A stretch of DNA of 64,000 nucleotides from Alteromonas macleodii ATCC 27126. Its GTDB lineage: Bacteria; Pseudomonadota; Gammaproteobacteria; Enterobacterales; Alteromonadaceae. The translations under genes were made by a program, and so were the position numbers. The DNA is taken from contig NC_018632.1 in NCBI RefSeq assembly GCF_000172635.2, forward strand, positions 3,906,001 to 3,970,000, given 5' to 3'. The notes under the pieces were generated by a model. That model searched no databases, was not told the origin of the DNA, and saw nothing but the letters and a program-made list of their open reading frames with translations. Positions 41,074 through 50,986 of the stretch are shown here, piece by piece (position 1 is the stretch's first letter; every line of letters begins with the position of its first letter).

Positions 41074-41207
41074 TTTCCTTTGTTTTTAATTGTGGATAGA
41101 TTTACAAAGCTTTTAACGCATTCATACGTTGAAAAGCATGGGGTGATATTACAATAAATCACTATTGAAATGATAAAACATCCACTTCGTCTCTAGGGAA
41201 TGCAGTT

Positions 41208-42557
41208 CTAATTATCACCTATAGAACCCAACAACCCCAAAACCTGGTCATCGCTAGACTTAGCCTGTGCCCTTACAGAGATACTCGCTTGCTCAACGAT
41301 TTGCGCCTGTGTTGATTTGGCAGTTTCTGCGGCGAAATCAGTATCAAGGATTTGAGAACGAGCTGCCATTAAGCCTTCATGCATGCGATCGTTCACTTTT
41401 AATGCCGACTCCATTTGATTCATTTTTGCGCCGTAAAACGCACGACTCTCGCTAACATACTCTAAGGCATCATCAATTTGCTGTAACGCTACTTCTGCAT
41501 TTTCAAAGGTGAGCACATCGCTTTCAACCATATTTAGGTCAGATAAACCCACTGGCGTTTTTGCAAGATTAATGTAGTCCGTACCCTCGCTTAACGAGTT
41601 GGTGGCGGTAATATCAACGGGGCCGGCTTCAAAGCTGTTTCCACCAGTTCCGGCAGCACCCAACGTATCCCAATCTACTGTGGCATCAAATACACCTTGC
41701 CCCACTACTGAAATAATGAGCGGCTCGTTAGTGTTATCAATGGTTAGAGTTTCTGTTGTTACCCCTGGATGTTGGTCGCCTGAGAAGGTGAATGTTGTTC
41801 CGTTGATTGTACCCGAGCCACTGGTGATTAAAGAACTGCCATCATAGCCTGTCGTTGGGGTATAGCCTTCTTGGGTTAAAAATAAAAGGCTTTTAATGTC
41901 GCTACCCGAACTAACACCGTTAATACTCCATACATTATCGGAGAGAGGCGTACCGACCAAGTGCCTACCGCTTGTGGTAAAAACTTGAAGATCATCGTCT
42001 AGTGAAAAGCTATCAATATTTATAGAGATGTTAGTAGAGCCTGCCGGAATGTAAGCAATGGAACGTAGCCCGCTATTTAGGCGCGTTGGACTTCCCTTTA
42101 CAAAGGTATCACCTATGGATGATACATTATCAGACAACAAGTCGTTATCGCCTAGCAGGGGCAAACGATTAAATGCTTCGGTATTGTAGGCAATCCCATT
42201 GAGCGCGTTTTTTAATTGCTGGAATTCTTTATCTAATGCGCGCCTATCAGCATCTGTGTTAATACCGTTTTGAGATTGCATCGCTAATTGCCGCATACGC
42301 TGCAATATATCGGCAGACTCTTGCAGCCCGCCTTCTGCTATTTGCGCGTAACTAATGCCGTCATTTAAGTTACGGCGAAGCTGGTCCTTGGCAATAGACT
42401 CTGACGTTAGCCTATTTGATATCTGTAAACCAGCACTGTCATCTGCAGCACTATTTATTCTAAGCCCTGAACTTAGCCGTTCATACGCTGTAGACAGCGT
42501 TTTACTAAATACTGGGTTTGATGATAGCGATTGCGTGAACGATGAAACGGTTAACAT
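41208..42557 (-). CDS. Divergent flagellin-family protein
   Basis: The protein has 449 residues. The N-terminal D0/D1 helices carry the flagellin pattern (YERLSSGLRINSAADDSAG, ISNRLTSE) and the C-terminal helix carries MNQMESALKVNDRM and DTDFAAETAK. The middle ~220 residues are a Ser/Thr/Gly-rich variable region like the outer domain of filament proteins. The extreme N-terminus lacks the usual INTN pattern and the C-terminus ends in an extra LGSIGDN, so this is an unusual paralogue rather than the main filament protein. It is alone, with no other flagellar gene in the window, and follows a sigma-54-like promoter. It would be exported by the flagellar type III route. Confidence 0.85.
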   Translation of the reverse strand: MLTVSSFTQSLSSNPVFSKTLSTAYERLSSGLRINSAADDSAGLQISNRLTSESIAKDQLRRNLNDGISYAQIAEGGLQESADILQRMRQLAMQSQNGINTDADRRALDKEFQQLKNALNGIAYNTEAFNRLPLLGDNDLLSDNVSSIGDTFVKGSPTRLNSGLRSIAYIPAGSTNISINIDSFSLDDDLQVFTTSGRHLVGTPLSDNVWSINGVSSGSDIKSLLFLTQEGYTPTTGYDGSSLITSGSGTINGTTFTFSGDQHPGVTTETLTIDNTNEPLIISVVGQGVFDATVDWDTLGAAGTGGNSFEAGPVDITATNSLSEGTDYINLAKTPVGLSDLNMVESDVLTFENAEVALQQIDDALEYVSESRAFYGAKMNQMESALKVNDRMHEGLMAARSQILDTDFAAETAKSTQAQIVEQASISVRAQAKSSDDQVLGLLGSIGDN

Positions 42558-42669
42558 AAACTTCCTTGCTATGAAAAACAGAAATACATAAATTACGAAA
42601 AATTAGCAGAGAACAACGTTTTCAATGCACGGTTTGAATACTTACTTGAAGATTTTCTGTAAACAACAT

Positions 42670-42685
42670 AGCAAGCAACAAGCCA
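42670..42685 (-). promoter_or_regulatory. Candidate sigma-54 promoter of the flagellin gene
   Basis: On the minus strand the sequence TGGCTTGTTGCTTGCT has GG and GC exactly ten bases apart and matches the consensus TGGCACG-N4-TTGCW at ten of twelve fixed positions. It lies about 110 bases before the flagellin ATG. Sigma-54 control of flagellin genes is known in polar flagellates such as Vibrio. Confidence 0.5.
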
Positions 42686-42721
42686 AAGTGATGAATAGGT
42701 GTTTAAAAAAGTAGATTTAGT

Positions 42722-42749
42722 TGGGGTAAGAGTAACGACTCTGACCCCA
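42722..42749. repeat. REP-like palindrome
   Basis: TGGGGT-A-AGAGT, a four-base loop (AACG) and ACTCT-G-ACCCCA form a near-perfect hairpin. A T-run follows on the plus strand. The GGGGTCAGAGT core resembles REP elements of marine gammaproteobacteria that go with REP-associated transposases (recalled, not searched). It could also block antisense transcription into rplQ. Confidence 0.45.
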
Positions 42750-42766
42750 TTTTTCTTTGGGTACAA

Positions 42767-42801
42767 AAAAAGGGCCTGAGTTTTCACTCAGGCCCCTTTT
42801 T
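42767..42801. terminator. Terminator of the alpha ribosomal operon
   Basis: A ten-base GC-rich stem (GGGCCTGAGT with ACTCAGGCCC) with A and T runs on both sides lies just past the rplQ stop on the minus strand. Confidence 0.85.
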
Positions 42802-42816
42802 CTAATCGAGTATTAA

Positions 42817-43218
42817 TTACTCTTCAGTTGCTTCTACTGCTTCTTCTTCAGCTTCTACAACTGGACGGTCAACTAGCTCAACATATGCCATTGGGGCATT
42901 GTCGCCAGCACGGAAACCGCATTTAAGAATGCGAGTGTAGCCGCCTGGACGAGCTTCGTAACGAGGACCAAGCTCGTTGAATAGTTTACCTACAACCTCT
43001 TTGTCACCAGTGCGGGCGAAAGCTAGACGGCGGTTTGCAACGCTGTCTTCTTTAGCCATAGTGATTAGAGGCTCGATTACGCGACGTAATTCTTTCGCTT
43101 TTGGTAACGTAGTTTTGATCACTTCGTGCTTGACCAAAGAACCGGCCATGTTTTTGAACATAGCTTGACGATGGCTGCTGTTGCGATTCAACTGACGACC
43201 ACTCTTACGATGGCGCAT
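42817..43218 (-). CDS. rplQ: 50S ribosomal protein L17
   Basis: The protein has 133 residues and starts [17 protein letters not shown], the highly conserved L17 N-terminus that contacts 23S rRNA. An acidic tail of Glu, Ala and Val (residues ~120-133) is longer than needed for the fold and is common in this group. It is the last gene of the alpha operon, 41 bases after rpoA, and is followed by a strong terminator. Confidence 0.98.
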   Translation of the reverse strand: MRHRKSGRQLNRNSSHRQAMFKNMAGSLVKHEVIKTTLPKAKELRRVIEPLITMAKEDSVANRRLAFARTGDKEVVGKLFNELGPRYEARPGGYTRILKCGFRAGDNAPMAYVELVDRPVVEAEEEAVEATEE

Positions 43219-43259
43219 AGTTTTATCCTTCTCTACAAATCAGTTTGATAAAAACCTGA

Positions 43260-44246
43260 TTAATCTTTTTCAGCGATGCTCTCTGGCGGCCAGTTTTCTA
43301 GGCGCATACCTAGAGAAAGACCACGAGATGCTAGAACATCTTTGATTTCAGTTAGCGATTTCTTACCAAGGTTTGGCGTTTTAAGTAGCTCAACCTCAGT
43401 GCGCTGTACCAGGTCACCAATGTACTGGATAGCTTCTGCTTTCAAACAGTTTGCAGAACGTACTGTCAGCTCTAGGTCATCTACTGGACGAAGCAGAATC
43501 GGATCGAATTCTGGCTTCTCTTCTTTCGCTTCTGGCTCAGACACATCACGTAGGTCTACGAATGCATCTAGCTGTTCAGCTAGGATAGTAGCAGAACGGC
43601 GGATCGCTTCTTCAGGATCCAAAGTACCGTTCGTCTCCATGTCGATGATTAGTTTGTCTAGGTCTGTGCGTTGTTCAACACGTGCAGACTCTACACTATA
43701 AGCAATACGTTCAACTGGGCTGTATGAAGCGTCTACTAACAAACGACCAATTGGACGATCATCTTCTTCAGAGGAGCGACGGGTAGAAGCTGGTACATAA
43801 CCGCGACCCATTTCTACTTTAATGCGCATGCTGATTTCAGCTTCGCCAGTTAAAGTACAAATAACGTGGTCAGGGTTTGTAATTTCTACGTCGCCATCAT
43901 GCTGAATATCACCAGCAACAACAGGGCCAGCGCCAGATTTCACTAGAGTTAGGGTTGCCTCAGTTTTACCTTCAAGGCGAACCGCTAAACCTTTAAGATT
44001 TAGCAAGATTTCAATTACGTCTTCCTGAACACCTTCTTTGGTGCTGTACTCGTGAAGAACGCCGTCAATTTCTACCTCGGTAACTGCACATCCTGGCATA
44101 GATGACAGTAAAATACGACGTAGGGCGTTACCTAGAGTATGGCCAAAGCCGCGCTCTAGTGGTTCCAAAGTTACTTTGGCACGAGTAGGAGAAACGTTTT
44201 CGATCTCAACTAATCTCGGTTTTAGGAATTCAGTCACAGAACCCAC
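43260..44246 (-). CDS. rpoA: RNA polymerase alpha subunit
   Basis: The protein has 328 residues and is almost collinear with E. coli alpha. The N-terminal domain holds the dimerisation and assembly segment [19 protein letters not shown] linker (~residues 233-248) leads to the C-terminal domain with [11 protein letters not shown], which binds UP elements and activators, and [13 protein letters not shown] near the end. The start is taken as GTG with GAGGA seven bases upstream. The E. coli start ATG aligns with an ATT codon here just before this GTG. It lies in the alpha operon between rpsD and rplQ. Confidence 0.98.
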   Translation of the reverse strand: MGSVTEFLKPRLVEIENVSPTRAKVTLEPLERGFGHTLGNALRRILLSSMPGCAVTEVEIDGVLHEYSTKEGVQEDVIEILLNLKGLAVRLEGKTEATLTLVKSGAGPVVAGDIQHDGDVEITNPDHVICTLTGEAEISMRIKVEMGRGYVPASTRRSSEEDDRPIGRLLVDASYSPVERIAYSVESARVEQRTDLDKLIIDMETNGTLDPEEAIRRSATILAEQLDAFVDLRDVSEPEAKEEKPEFDPILLRPVDDLELTVRSANCLKAEAIQYIGDLVQRTEVELLKTPNLGKKSLTEIKDVLASRGLSLGMRLENWPPESIAEKD

Positions 44247-44268
44247 AATGCTTCCTCTTTAGTTAGCT

Positions 44269-44889
44269 TTACTTAGAGTAAAGTTCGACGATCAACTGTT
44301 CGTTAATTTCCGCAGACAGGTCAGTTCTTTCAGGAACGCGCTTAAAAGTGCCTTCCATTTTGCTGCTGTCTACTTCAATCCAGGTTGGCTTCTCACGTTG
44401 GTCAGCCAGTTCCAAAGCAGCAACGATACGCGCTTGCTTCTTAGCCTTTTCACGAACAGAAACCACGTCTTCGGCAGAAACGTTAAACGATGGGATGTTC
44501 ACAACTTGACCATTTACCATGATCGCCTTGTGGCTAACTAGCTGACGTGCTTCTGCACGAGTGCTAGCGAAACCCATACGGTAAACTACGTTATCAAGAC
44601 GCTGTTCTAAAAGCTGTAGCAAGTTTTCACCTGTGTTGCCTTTTAGACGTGCAGCTTCTTTATAGTAGTTGCGGAATTGCTTTTCCAGTACGCCGTACAT
44701 ACGACGAACTTTTTGTTTTTCACGCAGCTGAACACCGTAGTCAGACAGACGGCCACGACGGGCACCGTGCTGACCAGGCGCTGTATCGATTTTACATTTA
44801 GAATCGATTGCGCGAACGCCGCTTTTTAGGAACAGGTCAGTTCCTTCGCGACGGCTAAGTTTGAGTTTTGGACCCAAATATCTTGCCAT
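44269..44889 (-). CDS. rpsD: 30S ribosomal protein S4
   Basis: The protein has 206 residues, the E. coli length. It starts [19 protein letters not shown] and has the S4 RNA-binding domain [21 protein letters not shown]. It is a primary 16S rRNA binding protein in the 30S body. In E. coli it also represses the alpha operon by binding the leader before rpsM; the same is plausible here given the same gene order, but I did not find a clear pseudoknot. Confidence 0.98.
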   Translation of the reverse strand: MARYLGPKLKLSRREGTDLFLKSGVRAIDSKCKIDTAPGQHGARRGRLSDYGVQLREKQKVRRMYGVLEKQFRNYYKEAARLKGNTGENLLQLLEQRLDNVVYRMGFASTRAEARQLVSHKAIMVNGQVVNIPSFNVSAEDVVSVREKAKKQARIVAALELADQREKPTWIEVDSSKMEGTFKRVPERTDLSAEINEQLIVELYSK

Positions 44890-44913
44890 GATCTTTCTCC
44901 AACTGTCCGTCGA

Positions 44914-45306
44914 TTAAACGCGACGTTTTTTCGGTGGACGACAACCGTTGTGAGGAATAGGGGTCACATCGGTAATGTTTGTGATCTTATAACCTGTAGC
45001 GTTAAGAGCACGGATCGCAGACTCACGGCCTGGACCTGGACCTTTAACGAAAACTTCAAGGTTCTTAAGACCGTATTCTTGTGCAGCAACACCTGCACGC
45101 TCAGCAGCTACCTGTGCAGCAAATGGGGTAGATTTACGTGAACCACGGAAACCTGAACCACCAGATGTCGCCCATGCTAGTGCATTGCCTGAACGGTCTG
45201 TAATAGTCACAATTGTGTTGTTGAAAGACGCATGGATATGAGCCATACCGTCTGCAACCTGACGTTTAGCGCGCTTACGCGTGCTACGAGCTGGTGCTTT
45301 AGCCAT
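44914..45306 (-). CDS. rpsK: 30S ribosomal protein S11
   Basis: The protein has 130 residues with the conserved segments [18 protein letters not shown] and ending [13 protein letters not shown], the S11 C-terminus. It binds the platform of the 30S subunit near the Shine-Dalgarno helix. It lies between rpsM and rpsD in the alpha operon, with 14 and 24 bases on either side, so it is co-transcribed. Confidence 0.98.
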   Translation of the reverse strand: MAKAPARSTRKRAKRQVADGMAHIHASFNNTIVTITDRSGNALAWATSGGSGFRGSRKSTPFAAQVAAERAGVAAQEYGLKNLEVFVKGPGPGRESAIRALNATGYKITNITDVTPIPHNGCRPPKKRRV

Positions 45307-45320
45307 AACTTACTCCCCGT

Positions 45321-45677
45321 TTACTTCTTAATTGGCTTACGAGGACCTTTACGGGTACGCGCATTAGTTTTAGTGCGCTGACCACGTAGAGGCAAGCTAC
45401 GACGGTGGCGAATACCACGGAAGCAACCCAGGTCCATCAAACGTTTGATGCTCATAGAGACTTCACGGCGTAGATCACCTTCAACGGTGAATTTAGCCAC
45501 TTCGTCACGAAGCTTATCAATAGTAGCTTCGTCTAGCTCTTTGATTTTTGTATTTTCTGCAACACCAGCACCCGCACAAATGCTTTTCGCACGTGTGGGA
45601 CCAACGCCATAGATCGCTTGGATAGCGATTACAGCATGCTTGTGCTCAGGAATGTTAATGCCAGCGATACGGGCCAT
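45321..45677 (-). CDS. rpsM: 30S ribosomal protein S13
   Basis: The ATG at 45677 gives 118 residues, the E. coli length; three codons of a longer frame upstream are not needed. It starts [19 protein letters not shown], has the helix-two-turn-helix segment YGVGPTRAK, and ends in a basic [18 protein letters not shown] tail that reaches the P-site tRNA. It is the first gene of the alpha operon. The 175 bases between it and rpmJ may hold the S4-responsive leader. Confidence 0.98.
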   Translation of the reverse strand: MARIAGINIPEHKHAVIAIQAIYGVGPTRAKSICAGAGVAENTKIKELDEATIDKLRDEVAKFTVEGDLRREVSMSIKRLMDLGCFRGIRHRRSLPLRGQRTKTNARTRKGPRKPIKK

Positions 45678-45852
45678 TAACAGCACTCCTCTTGTTTATT
45701 TGTCGACGACCTAAAAAGCCCGATAGGATACTTACCCGTCGACTAAATTGCAAATTAAGGTTCAAAATACTTTAAAACAAAACTAGCAGAACCAGACAAG
45801 TACTATCTAGGTTCTGCTTACTTAGCTTTGCGAATATCTTGTTCCGCTTAGA

Positions 45853-45969
45853 TTAGCCCTGACGCTGCTTATGCTTTGGGTCAGAACTGCAAATTACACG
45901 CACAACACCGTTGCGCTTGATAACTTTACAGTTACGGCAAATCTTTTTTACTGATGCACGAACTTTCAT
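45853..45969 (-). CDS. rpmJ: 50S ribosomal protein L36
   Basis: This 38-residue protein starts [15 protein letters not shown] and ends [11 protein letters not shown]. The zinc-binding set C-x2-C ... C ... H is present, so it is the zinc-containing form. It lies between secY and rpsM as the usual last gene of the spc operon. Confidence 0.97.
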
Positions 45970-46007
45970 TACATCTTTCCCCTTTCTATCAATATTAAGG
46001 GGCTAAC

Positions 46008-47326
46008 TTATCGGCCGTAGCCTTTAAGGTTAGCTTTCTTCAGCACAGACTCATATTGACTAGACATCAAATGTGTCTGTACTTGTGCCATAAAGTCCAT
46101 GATAACTACTACGATAATGAGAAGCGACGTACCACCGAAGTAGAACGGCACATTCCAAGCAATTAGCATGAATTCAGGCACTAAACAAATAAAGGTTATG
46201 TACAGTGCGCCAGCCAGTGTAAGGCGAGTCATTACCTTGTCAATGTATCGTGACGTTTGCTCACCCGGGCGGATGCCTGGGATGAACGCGCCAGACTTCT
46301 TCAAGTTATCTGCAGTATCACGCGGGTTGAAGACCAACGCCGTGTAGAAAAGCAGAAGAAGATAATCGCAGCTGCGTATAACATCACGTACAGCGGTTGA
46401 CCAGGAGATAGCATAAGCGCTACATCTTGCAACCACGCTGTTGATTCATTCTGTCCGAACCATCCTGCGATGGTACCCGGGAACAGAATAATGCTAGAAG
46501 CAAAGATTGGTGGAATTACACCAGCAATGTTGACTTTCAGCGGTAAATGGGTGCTTTGCGCAGCAAAAACCTGACGGCCTTGCTGACGTTTTGCGTAGTT
46601 TACCACAATTCTGCGCTGTCCGCGCTCTACAAATACAACTAGGTATGTAAGAGCGATAACAATCACGCCAATCAACAGTAGGAACAACAAGTTAATGTCG
46701 CCCTGCCTTGCTTGTTCCGCAGTCTGACCTATCGCTGTTGGCAGACCGGCAACAATACCAGCAAAAATCAATATAGAGATACCGTTACCAATACCTCGTT
46801 CGGTAATTTGCTCACCCAACCACATAAGGAACATAGTTCCTGTGACTAGGCTCACTACTGCCGTAAAGTAGAATCCGAAGCCAGGGTTTATCACCAATCC
46901 ATTAATCAGGTTAGGCAAACCAGTCGAAATTCCAATTGATTGGAAGATAGCCAATACAAGCGTTAGATAACGCGTGTACTGACTAATTTTACGACGGCCT
47001 GCTTCGCCTTCTTTTTTAAGCTCCACCATCGGTGGGTGAACCACCGAGAGCAACTGCATGATAATGGATGCAGTAATGTATGGCATAATGCCCAAAGCCA
47101 GAACGGATGCACGCTCAAGCGCACCACCAGAGAACATGTTAAACATTTCTACAATGGTGCCTTTTTGTTGCTCGAACAAGTCAGCAAGTACAGCTGGATC
47201 GATGCCAGGGATAGGAACGTAAGAACCTAGTCTGAATACAACAATCGCACCAAGTACGAACAACAATCTTGCCTTAAGCTCACTCAAGCCGCTTTTAGCG
47301 CCTGAATCCAATCCTGGTTTAGCCAT
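46008..47326 (-). CDS. secY: Protein translocase subunit SecY, split by an apparent one-base deletion
   Basis: SecY is the ten-span channel of the Sec translocon in the inner membrane. The first frame (ATG at 47326) gives 325 normal residues through FFCF, then 16 aberrant residues and a stop at 46301. The rest of SecY ([20 protein letters not shown] onward, to KGYGR) continues in another frame to 46008. Adding one T to the four-T run at 46350-46353 (as read on the minus strand) restores IIFFCFFYTALVF and a protein of ~439 residues, as expected for the family. SecY is essential, so a true null is not credible and this is best read as a sequencing error. It sits between rplO and rpmJ in the spc operon. 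Confidence 0.95.
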
Positions 47327-47331
47327 CTAGC

Positions 47332-47766
47332 TTATTCCTCTACTTTACCGCCAGCAGCTTCAATCGCTTCTTTAGCGCCTTTAGTAACCTTTAACCCGCT
47401 TACTGTAACAGCGCGTGATACTTCACCGCTCTTAACAACTTTAACGAACTGGATTTCTTTCTTAACGATACCAGCTGCTTTTAAAGTCTCAAGAGACGCA
47501 GTATCACCATCAACCTTCGCGATTTCAGCAAGAGTTACTTGATCAGTAACAAAGCTCTTGCGTGAAGTGAAACCGAACTTAGGAAGACGACGCTGGATAG
47601 GCATCTGACCACCTTCGAATCCTGGCTTAACGCGGCCACCTGAACGGCTTTTTTGACCTTTGTGACCGTGGCCACTCGTTTTACCAAGACCTGAGCCGAT
47701 ACCACGACCAGAACGCTTACCAGTAGGCTTTGAACCTTCGGCTGGAGAAATTGTATTTAAACGCAT
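47332..47766 (-). CDS. rplO: 50S ribosomal protein L15
   Basis: The protein has 144 residues, the E. coli length. It starts [18 protein letters not shown] and has the Gly-rich extension [18 protein letters not shown] that runs into 23S rRNA. It lies three bases after the rpmD stop and five bases before secY. Confidence 0.98.
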   Translation of the reverse strand: MRLNTISPAEGSKPTGKRSGRGIGSGLGKTSGHGHKGQKSRSGGRVKPGFEGGQMPIQRRLPKFGFTSRKSFVTDQVTLAEIAKVDGDTASLETLKAAGIVKKEIQFVKVVKSGEVSRAVTVSGLKVTKGAKEAIEAAGGKVEE

Positions 47767-47769
47767 GTC

Positions 47770-47949
47770 TTACTCCTCCACTATCTCAACCATGTAATAT
47801 ACACGGTTGATCATGCCACGAACGGCTGGGGTATCTTCCAGTTCACGAACATGGTTGATTTTACGAAGGCCTAAACCTTTAAGCGTAGCTTTGTGCTTTG
47901 GCAGACGGCCAATTGCACTTTTAGTTTGCTTTACTTTAATCGTTGCCAT
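47770..47949 (-). CDS. rpmD: 50S ribosomal protein L30
   Basis: This 59-residue protein runs [20 protein letters not shown] and then [20 protein letters not shown], ending VEIVEE. Length and sequence match bacterial L30. It lies between rpsE and rplO with six and three bases on either side. Confidence 0.97.
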   Translation of the reverse strand: MATIKVKQTKSAIGRLPKHKATLKGLGLRKINHVRELEDTPAVRGMINRVYYMVEIVEE

Positions 47950-47955
47950 GTCTGA

Positions 47956-48456
47956 TTACCCCAAAATTTCTTCTACAGACAATCCACGCTTCGCAGCAAC
48001 TTTCGCCGGGCTGTTCATTTCTGTCAGCGCGTTGATTGTTGCACGTACAACGTTGATTGGGTTTGTAGAGCCGTAACATTTTGAAAGTACGTTTTGTACA
48101 CCAGCTACTTCAAGTACTGCACGCATCGCACCACCGGCAATAATACCGGTACCTTCAGATGCTGGCTGCATGTAAACTTTAGAGCCAGAGTGACGACCTT
48201 TAATCGGGTGCTGTAACGTGTGACCGTTAAGGTCTACGTCAACCATGTTGCGACGTGCCTTTTCCATTGCTTTTTGGATTGCAGCAGGTACTTCACGTGC
48301 CTTACCGTAACCAAAACCAACGCGACCGTTACCGTCACCCACTACTGTCAATGCAGTGAAACTAAAGATACGACCACCTTTAACCACTTTAGATACGCGG
48401 TTTACGGCGATCAATTTCTCTAGAAATTCACCATTTTGAACGTCTTGTTTAGCCAT
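47956..48456 (-). CDS. rpsE: 30S ribosomal protein S5
   Basis: The protein has 166 residues. It has the S5 N-terminal RNA-binding segment ([20 protein letters not shown]) and the [17 protein letters not shown] segment of the C-terminal domain. S5 lies near the decoding centre and affects translational accuracy. It is nine bases after rplR in the spc operon. Confidence 0.98.
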   Translation of the reverse strand: MAKQDVQNGEFLEKLIAVNRVSKVVKGGRIFSFTALTVVGDGNGRVGFGYGKAREVPAAIQKAMEKARRNMVDVDLNGHTLQHPIKGRHSGSKVYMQPASEGTGIIAGGAMRAVLEVAGVQNVLSKCYGSTNPINVVRATINALTEMNSPAKVAAKRGLSVEEILG

Positions 48457-48465
48457 TATAAACTC

Positions 48466-48819
48466 CTAGAACTGAAGACCAGCTTCGCGAGCTGCATCAG
48501 CTAATGCTTTAACGCGACCGTGGTATTGGAAACCACTGCGATCGAAAGCCACTGTTTTAATGCCTTTCTCAAGCGCGCGCTCTGCGATTGCTTTACCGAC
48601 TACCGTCGCTGCTTCAGCGTTACCTGTAGACTTAAGATCTTTTGCAAGATCTTTCTCAACAGTTGAAGCCGCTGCCAACACTTCAGAACCGCATGGAGCG
48701 ATTAGCTGAGCGTAGATGTGGCGAGGTGTACGGTTAACTACCAAGCGATGCGCGGCCAGTTCACGAATTTTTGCTCGTGCGCGAGTTGCGCGACGAATGC
48801 GAGCTGTTTTCTTATCCAT
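48466..48819 (-). CDS. rplR: 50S ribosomal protein L18
   Basis: The ATG at 48819 gives 117 residues, the E. coli length, starting [18 protein letters not shown]; a GTG four codons upstream is not needed. It ends [26 protein letters not shown], the conserved 5S rRNA-binding C-terminus. It follows rplF by 12 bases in the spc operon. Confidence 0.98.
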   Translation of the reverse strand: MDKKTARIRRATRARAKIRELAAHRLVVNRTPRHIYAQLIAPCGSEVLAAASTVEKDLAKDLKSTGNAEAATVVGKAIAERALEKGIKTVAFDRSGFQYHGRVKALADAAREAGLQF

Positions 48820-48831
48820 CGTATCACCCAC

Positions 48832-49365
48832 CTACTTTTTCTTAGCTTCTTTACGACGTACGTGTTCGTCAGCGTAACGTACACCTTTACCTTTGTAAGG
48901 CTCTGGTGGACGGTAACCACGAATGTTCGCCGCAACCTGACCAACCACCTGCTTATCGGCGCCTTTAACGACGATTTCAGTTTGGCTAGGAGTTTCAACC
49001 GTAATGCCTTCAGGCATTTCGTATGCTACAGGGTGAGAGAAACCTAGTGTAAGGTTTAGTTTGTTACCTTGTGCTTGTGCACGGTAACCAACACCTAACA
49101 ACTGAAGTTTTTTCTCAAAACCTTCTGAAACACCTTGAACCATTGCGTTAAGGATAGAGCGCGCAGTACCAGCCTGTGCCCAACCGTCAACAAAGCCTTC
49201 ACGTGGAAGTGCTTTAAGTTGGTTCTCTTCCTGTGCAACTTCTACAGCGTCGTTGAAAACGCGGGTCAAAGTGCCTTTACTACCTTTAACAGTAACTTCT
49301 TGACCAGAGATAGAAACTTCTACACCTGATACAACGTCTACTGGGGCTTTTGCTATACGTGACAT
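48832..49365 (-). CDS. rplF: 50S ribosomal protein L6
   Basis: The protein has 177 residues with two similar L6 domains. It starts [17 protein letters not shown] and has the C-terminal signature [18 protein letters not shown]. It binds 23S rRNA near the sarcin-ricin loop. It is 13 bases after rpsH in the spc operon. Confidence 0.98.
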   Translation of the reverse strand: MSRIAKAPVDVVSGVEVSISGQEVTVKGSKGTLTRVFNDAVEVAQEENQLKALPREGFVDGWAQAGTARSILNAMVQGVSEGFEKKLQLLGVGYRAQAQGNKLNLTLGFSHPVAYEMPEGITVETPSQTEIVVKGADKQVVGQVAANIRGYRPPEPYKGKGVRYADEHVRRKEAKKK

Positions 49366-49378
49366 TTCAACTCCTCCG

Positions 49379-49771
49379 TTATGCTACATAACCGATGATC
49401 TCACCGCCCATGCCAGCGTTACGCGCTGCACGGTCAGTCATCACACCTTTAGAAGTCGACACGATAGCTACGCCTAAACCACCCATAACCTTTGGAAGCT
49501 CATCTTTTTTCTTATAGATGCGCAGACCAGGACGGCTTACACGTTCGATAGTGTCAATTACTTGCTTGCCTTCGAAGTACTTAAGCGTAACTTCTAAAAC
49601 AGGCTTAACGTCACCAGAAGCAGCGAAGTCAGTAATATAACCTTCAGCTTTCAATACTTCACAGATTGCAACGCGAAGTTTTGAAGAAGGCATAGTTACA
49701 GAAACTTTCTGTGCCATCTGGCCGTTACGGATGCGGGTAAACATATCCGCGATAGGATCTTGCATGCTCAT
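49379..49771 (-). CDS. rpsH: 30S ribosomal protein S8
   Basis: The protein has 130 residues. It starts [18 protein letters not shown] and ends with the RNA-binding [20 protein letters not shown] segment. In E. coli S8 represses the spc operon by binding near the rplE start; I did not verify the site here. It lies between rpsN and rplF. Confidence 0.98.
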   Translation of the reverse strand: MSMQDPIADMFTRIRNGQMAQKVSVTMPSSKLRVAICEVLKAEGYITDFAASGDVKPVLEVTLKYFEGKQVIDTIERVSRPGLRIYKKKDELPKVMGGLGVAIVSTSKGVMTDRAARNAGMGGEIIGYVA

Positions 49772-49784
49772 TATCAGCTACTCC

Positions 49785-50090
49785 TTACCAGCTGGCTTTC
49801 TTAAGGCCAGGGACTTCACCGCGCATCGCTGCTTCGCGAAGCTTAATACGGCTAAGACCGAATTTGCGTAGGTAACCATGTGGACGACCAGTAACACGAC
49901 AACGGTTACGTTGACGAGACTTACTAGAGTCACGTGGCAGTTGTTGTAGCTTCAGAACAGCGTCCCAACGCTCATCTTCAGAAGCGTTAACATCGCTGAT
50001 AATCGCTTTAAGTGCGGCGCGCTTTTCAGCATACTTAGCTACTAGCTTAGTACGCTTAGCTTCACGTGCCTTCATTGATTCTTTTGCCAT
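49785..50090 (-). CDS. rpsN: 30S ribosomal protein S14
   Basis: The protein has 101 residues, starts [17 protein letters not shown] and ends [24 protein letters not shown]. This is the long form without the zinc-binding cysteines (the 'C-minus' type), with [18 protein letters not shown] in the core. It lies 12 bases after rplE. Confidence 0.98.
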   Translation of the reverse strand: MAKESMKAREAKRTKLVAKYAEKRAALKAIISDVNASEDERWDAVLKLQQLPRDSSKSRQRNRCRVTGRPHGYLRKFGLSRIKLREAAMRGEVPGLKKASW

Positions 50091-50102
50091 AACCCTACAC
50101 CC

Positions 50103-50642
50103 CTACTTTTTGAATGGGAAGTTAAACGCGTCCAGCAGAGCACGTGCTTCTTCATTTGTATTCGCACTGGTAGTGATAGTGATATCCATACCGCGAACCT
50201 TATCCACTTTATCGAAATCGATTTCAGGGAAAATGATTTGCTCACGCACGCCCATGCTGTAGTTACCACGTCCGTCGAATGATTTAGGATTCAAACCACG
50301 GAAGTCGCGAACACGTGGGATAGCGATTGAAATCAAACGCTCTAGGAATTCCCACATACGCTCGCCGCGTAGGGTTACTTTACAGCCAATCGGATAACCT
50401 TCACGGATTTTAAAACCCGCTACTGATTTTCTAGCAACTGTAACAACAGGCTTCTGACCGGCGATAGCCGTCATGTCAGCTTGAGCATTCTCAAGTACCT
50501 TTTTGTCAGCAACTGCTTCACCTAAACCCATGTTTAGAGTGATTTTTTCAATCCGAGGGACTTGCATGACGCTTTTGTATCCGAACTGCTTAGCAAGTTC
50601 AGCTACTACTGTTTCTTTATAGAAATCATGCAGTTTCGCCAT
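50103..50642 (-). CDS. rplE: 50S ribosomal protein L5
   Basis: The ATG at 50642 gives 179 residues, exactly the E. coli length; a TTG four codons upstream is not needed. It has the [12 protein letters not shown] and [19 protein letters not shown] segments of L5 and ends [11 protein letters not shown]. It binds 5S rRNA. It lies 17 bases after rplX. Confidence 0.98.
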   Translation of the reverse strand: MAKLHDFYKETVVAELAKQFGYKSVMQVPRIEKITLNMGLGEAVADKKVLENAQADMTAIAGQKPVVTVARKSVAGFKIREGYPIGCKVTLRGERMWEFLERLISIAIPRVRDFRGLNPKSFDGRGNYSMGVREQIIFPEIDFDKVDKVRGMDITITTSANTNEEARALLDAFNFPFKK

Positions 50643-50659
50643 CGTACTCTCCAATATAA

Positions 50660-50974
50660 TTAAACAAGTTCGCCGTTAGACTTGAAGAAACGTACTTTCT
50701 TCTCATCTTCGAAACGGAAACCAACGCGATCTGCTTTGCCCGTTGCCGGGTTAACAATCGCAACATTAGAAACGTGAATAGAAGCTTCTTTCTCAACGAT
50801 GCCACCAGCTACGCCCAGTTGTGGGTTTGGCTTAGTGTGCTTCTTAACGAGATTAACGCCTTCTACAATTACACGGTTATCAGCAATAAGCACTTTAAGG
50901 ACTTTGCCTTGTTTGCCTTTGTCTTTACCCGCTAATACGACTACTTCATCATCACGACGAATTTTATTAGCCAT
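50660..50974 (-). CDS. rplX: 50S ribosomal protein L24
   Basis: The protein has 104 residues. It has the KOW motif near the N-terminus ([19 protein letters not shown]) and continues [20 protein letters not shown]. It is an early assembly protein of the 50S subunit. It lies 12 bases after rplN in the spc operon. Confidence 0.98.
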   Translation of the reverse strand: MANKIRRDDEVVVLAGKDKGKQGKVLKVLIADNRVIVEGVNLVKKHTKPNPQLGVAGGIVEKEASIHVSNVAIVNPATGKADRVGFRFEDEKKVRFFKSNGELV

Positions 50975-50986
50975 TATCGTGACTCC

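Noticed and set aside
46008..46436. Separate small membrane protein gene downstream of secY
   Set aside because: Its sequence from residue ~30 is the C-terminal part of SecY, so it is the second half of the frameshifted gene.
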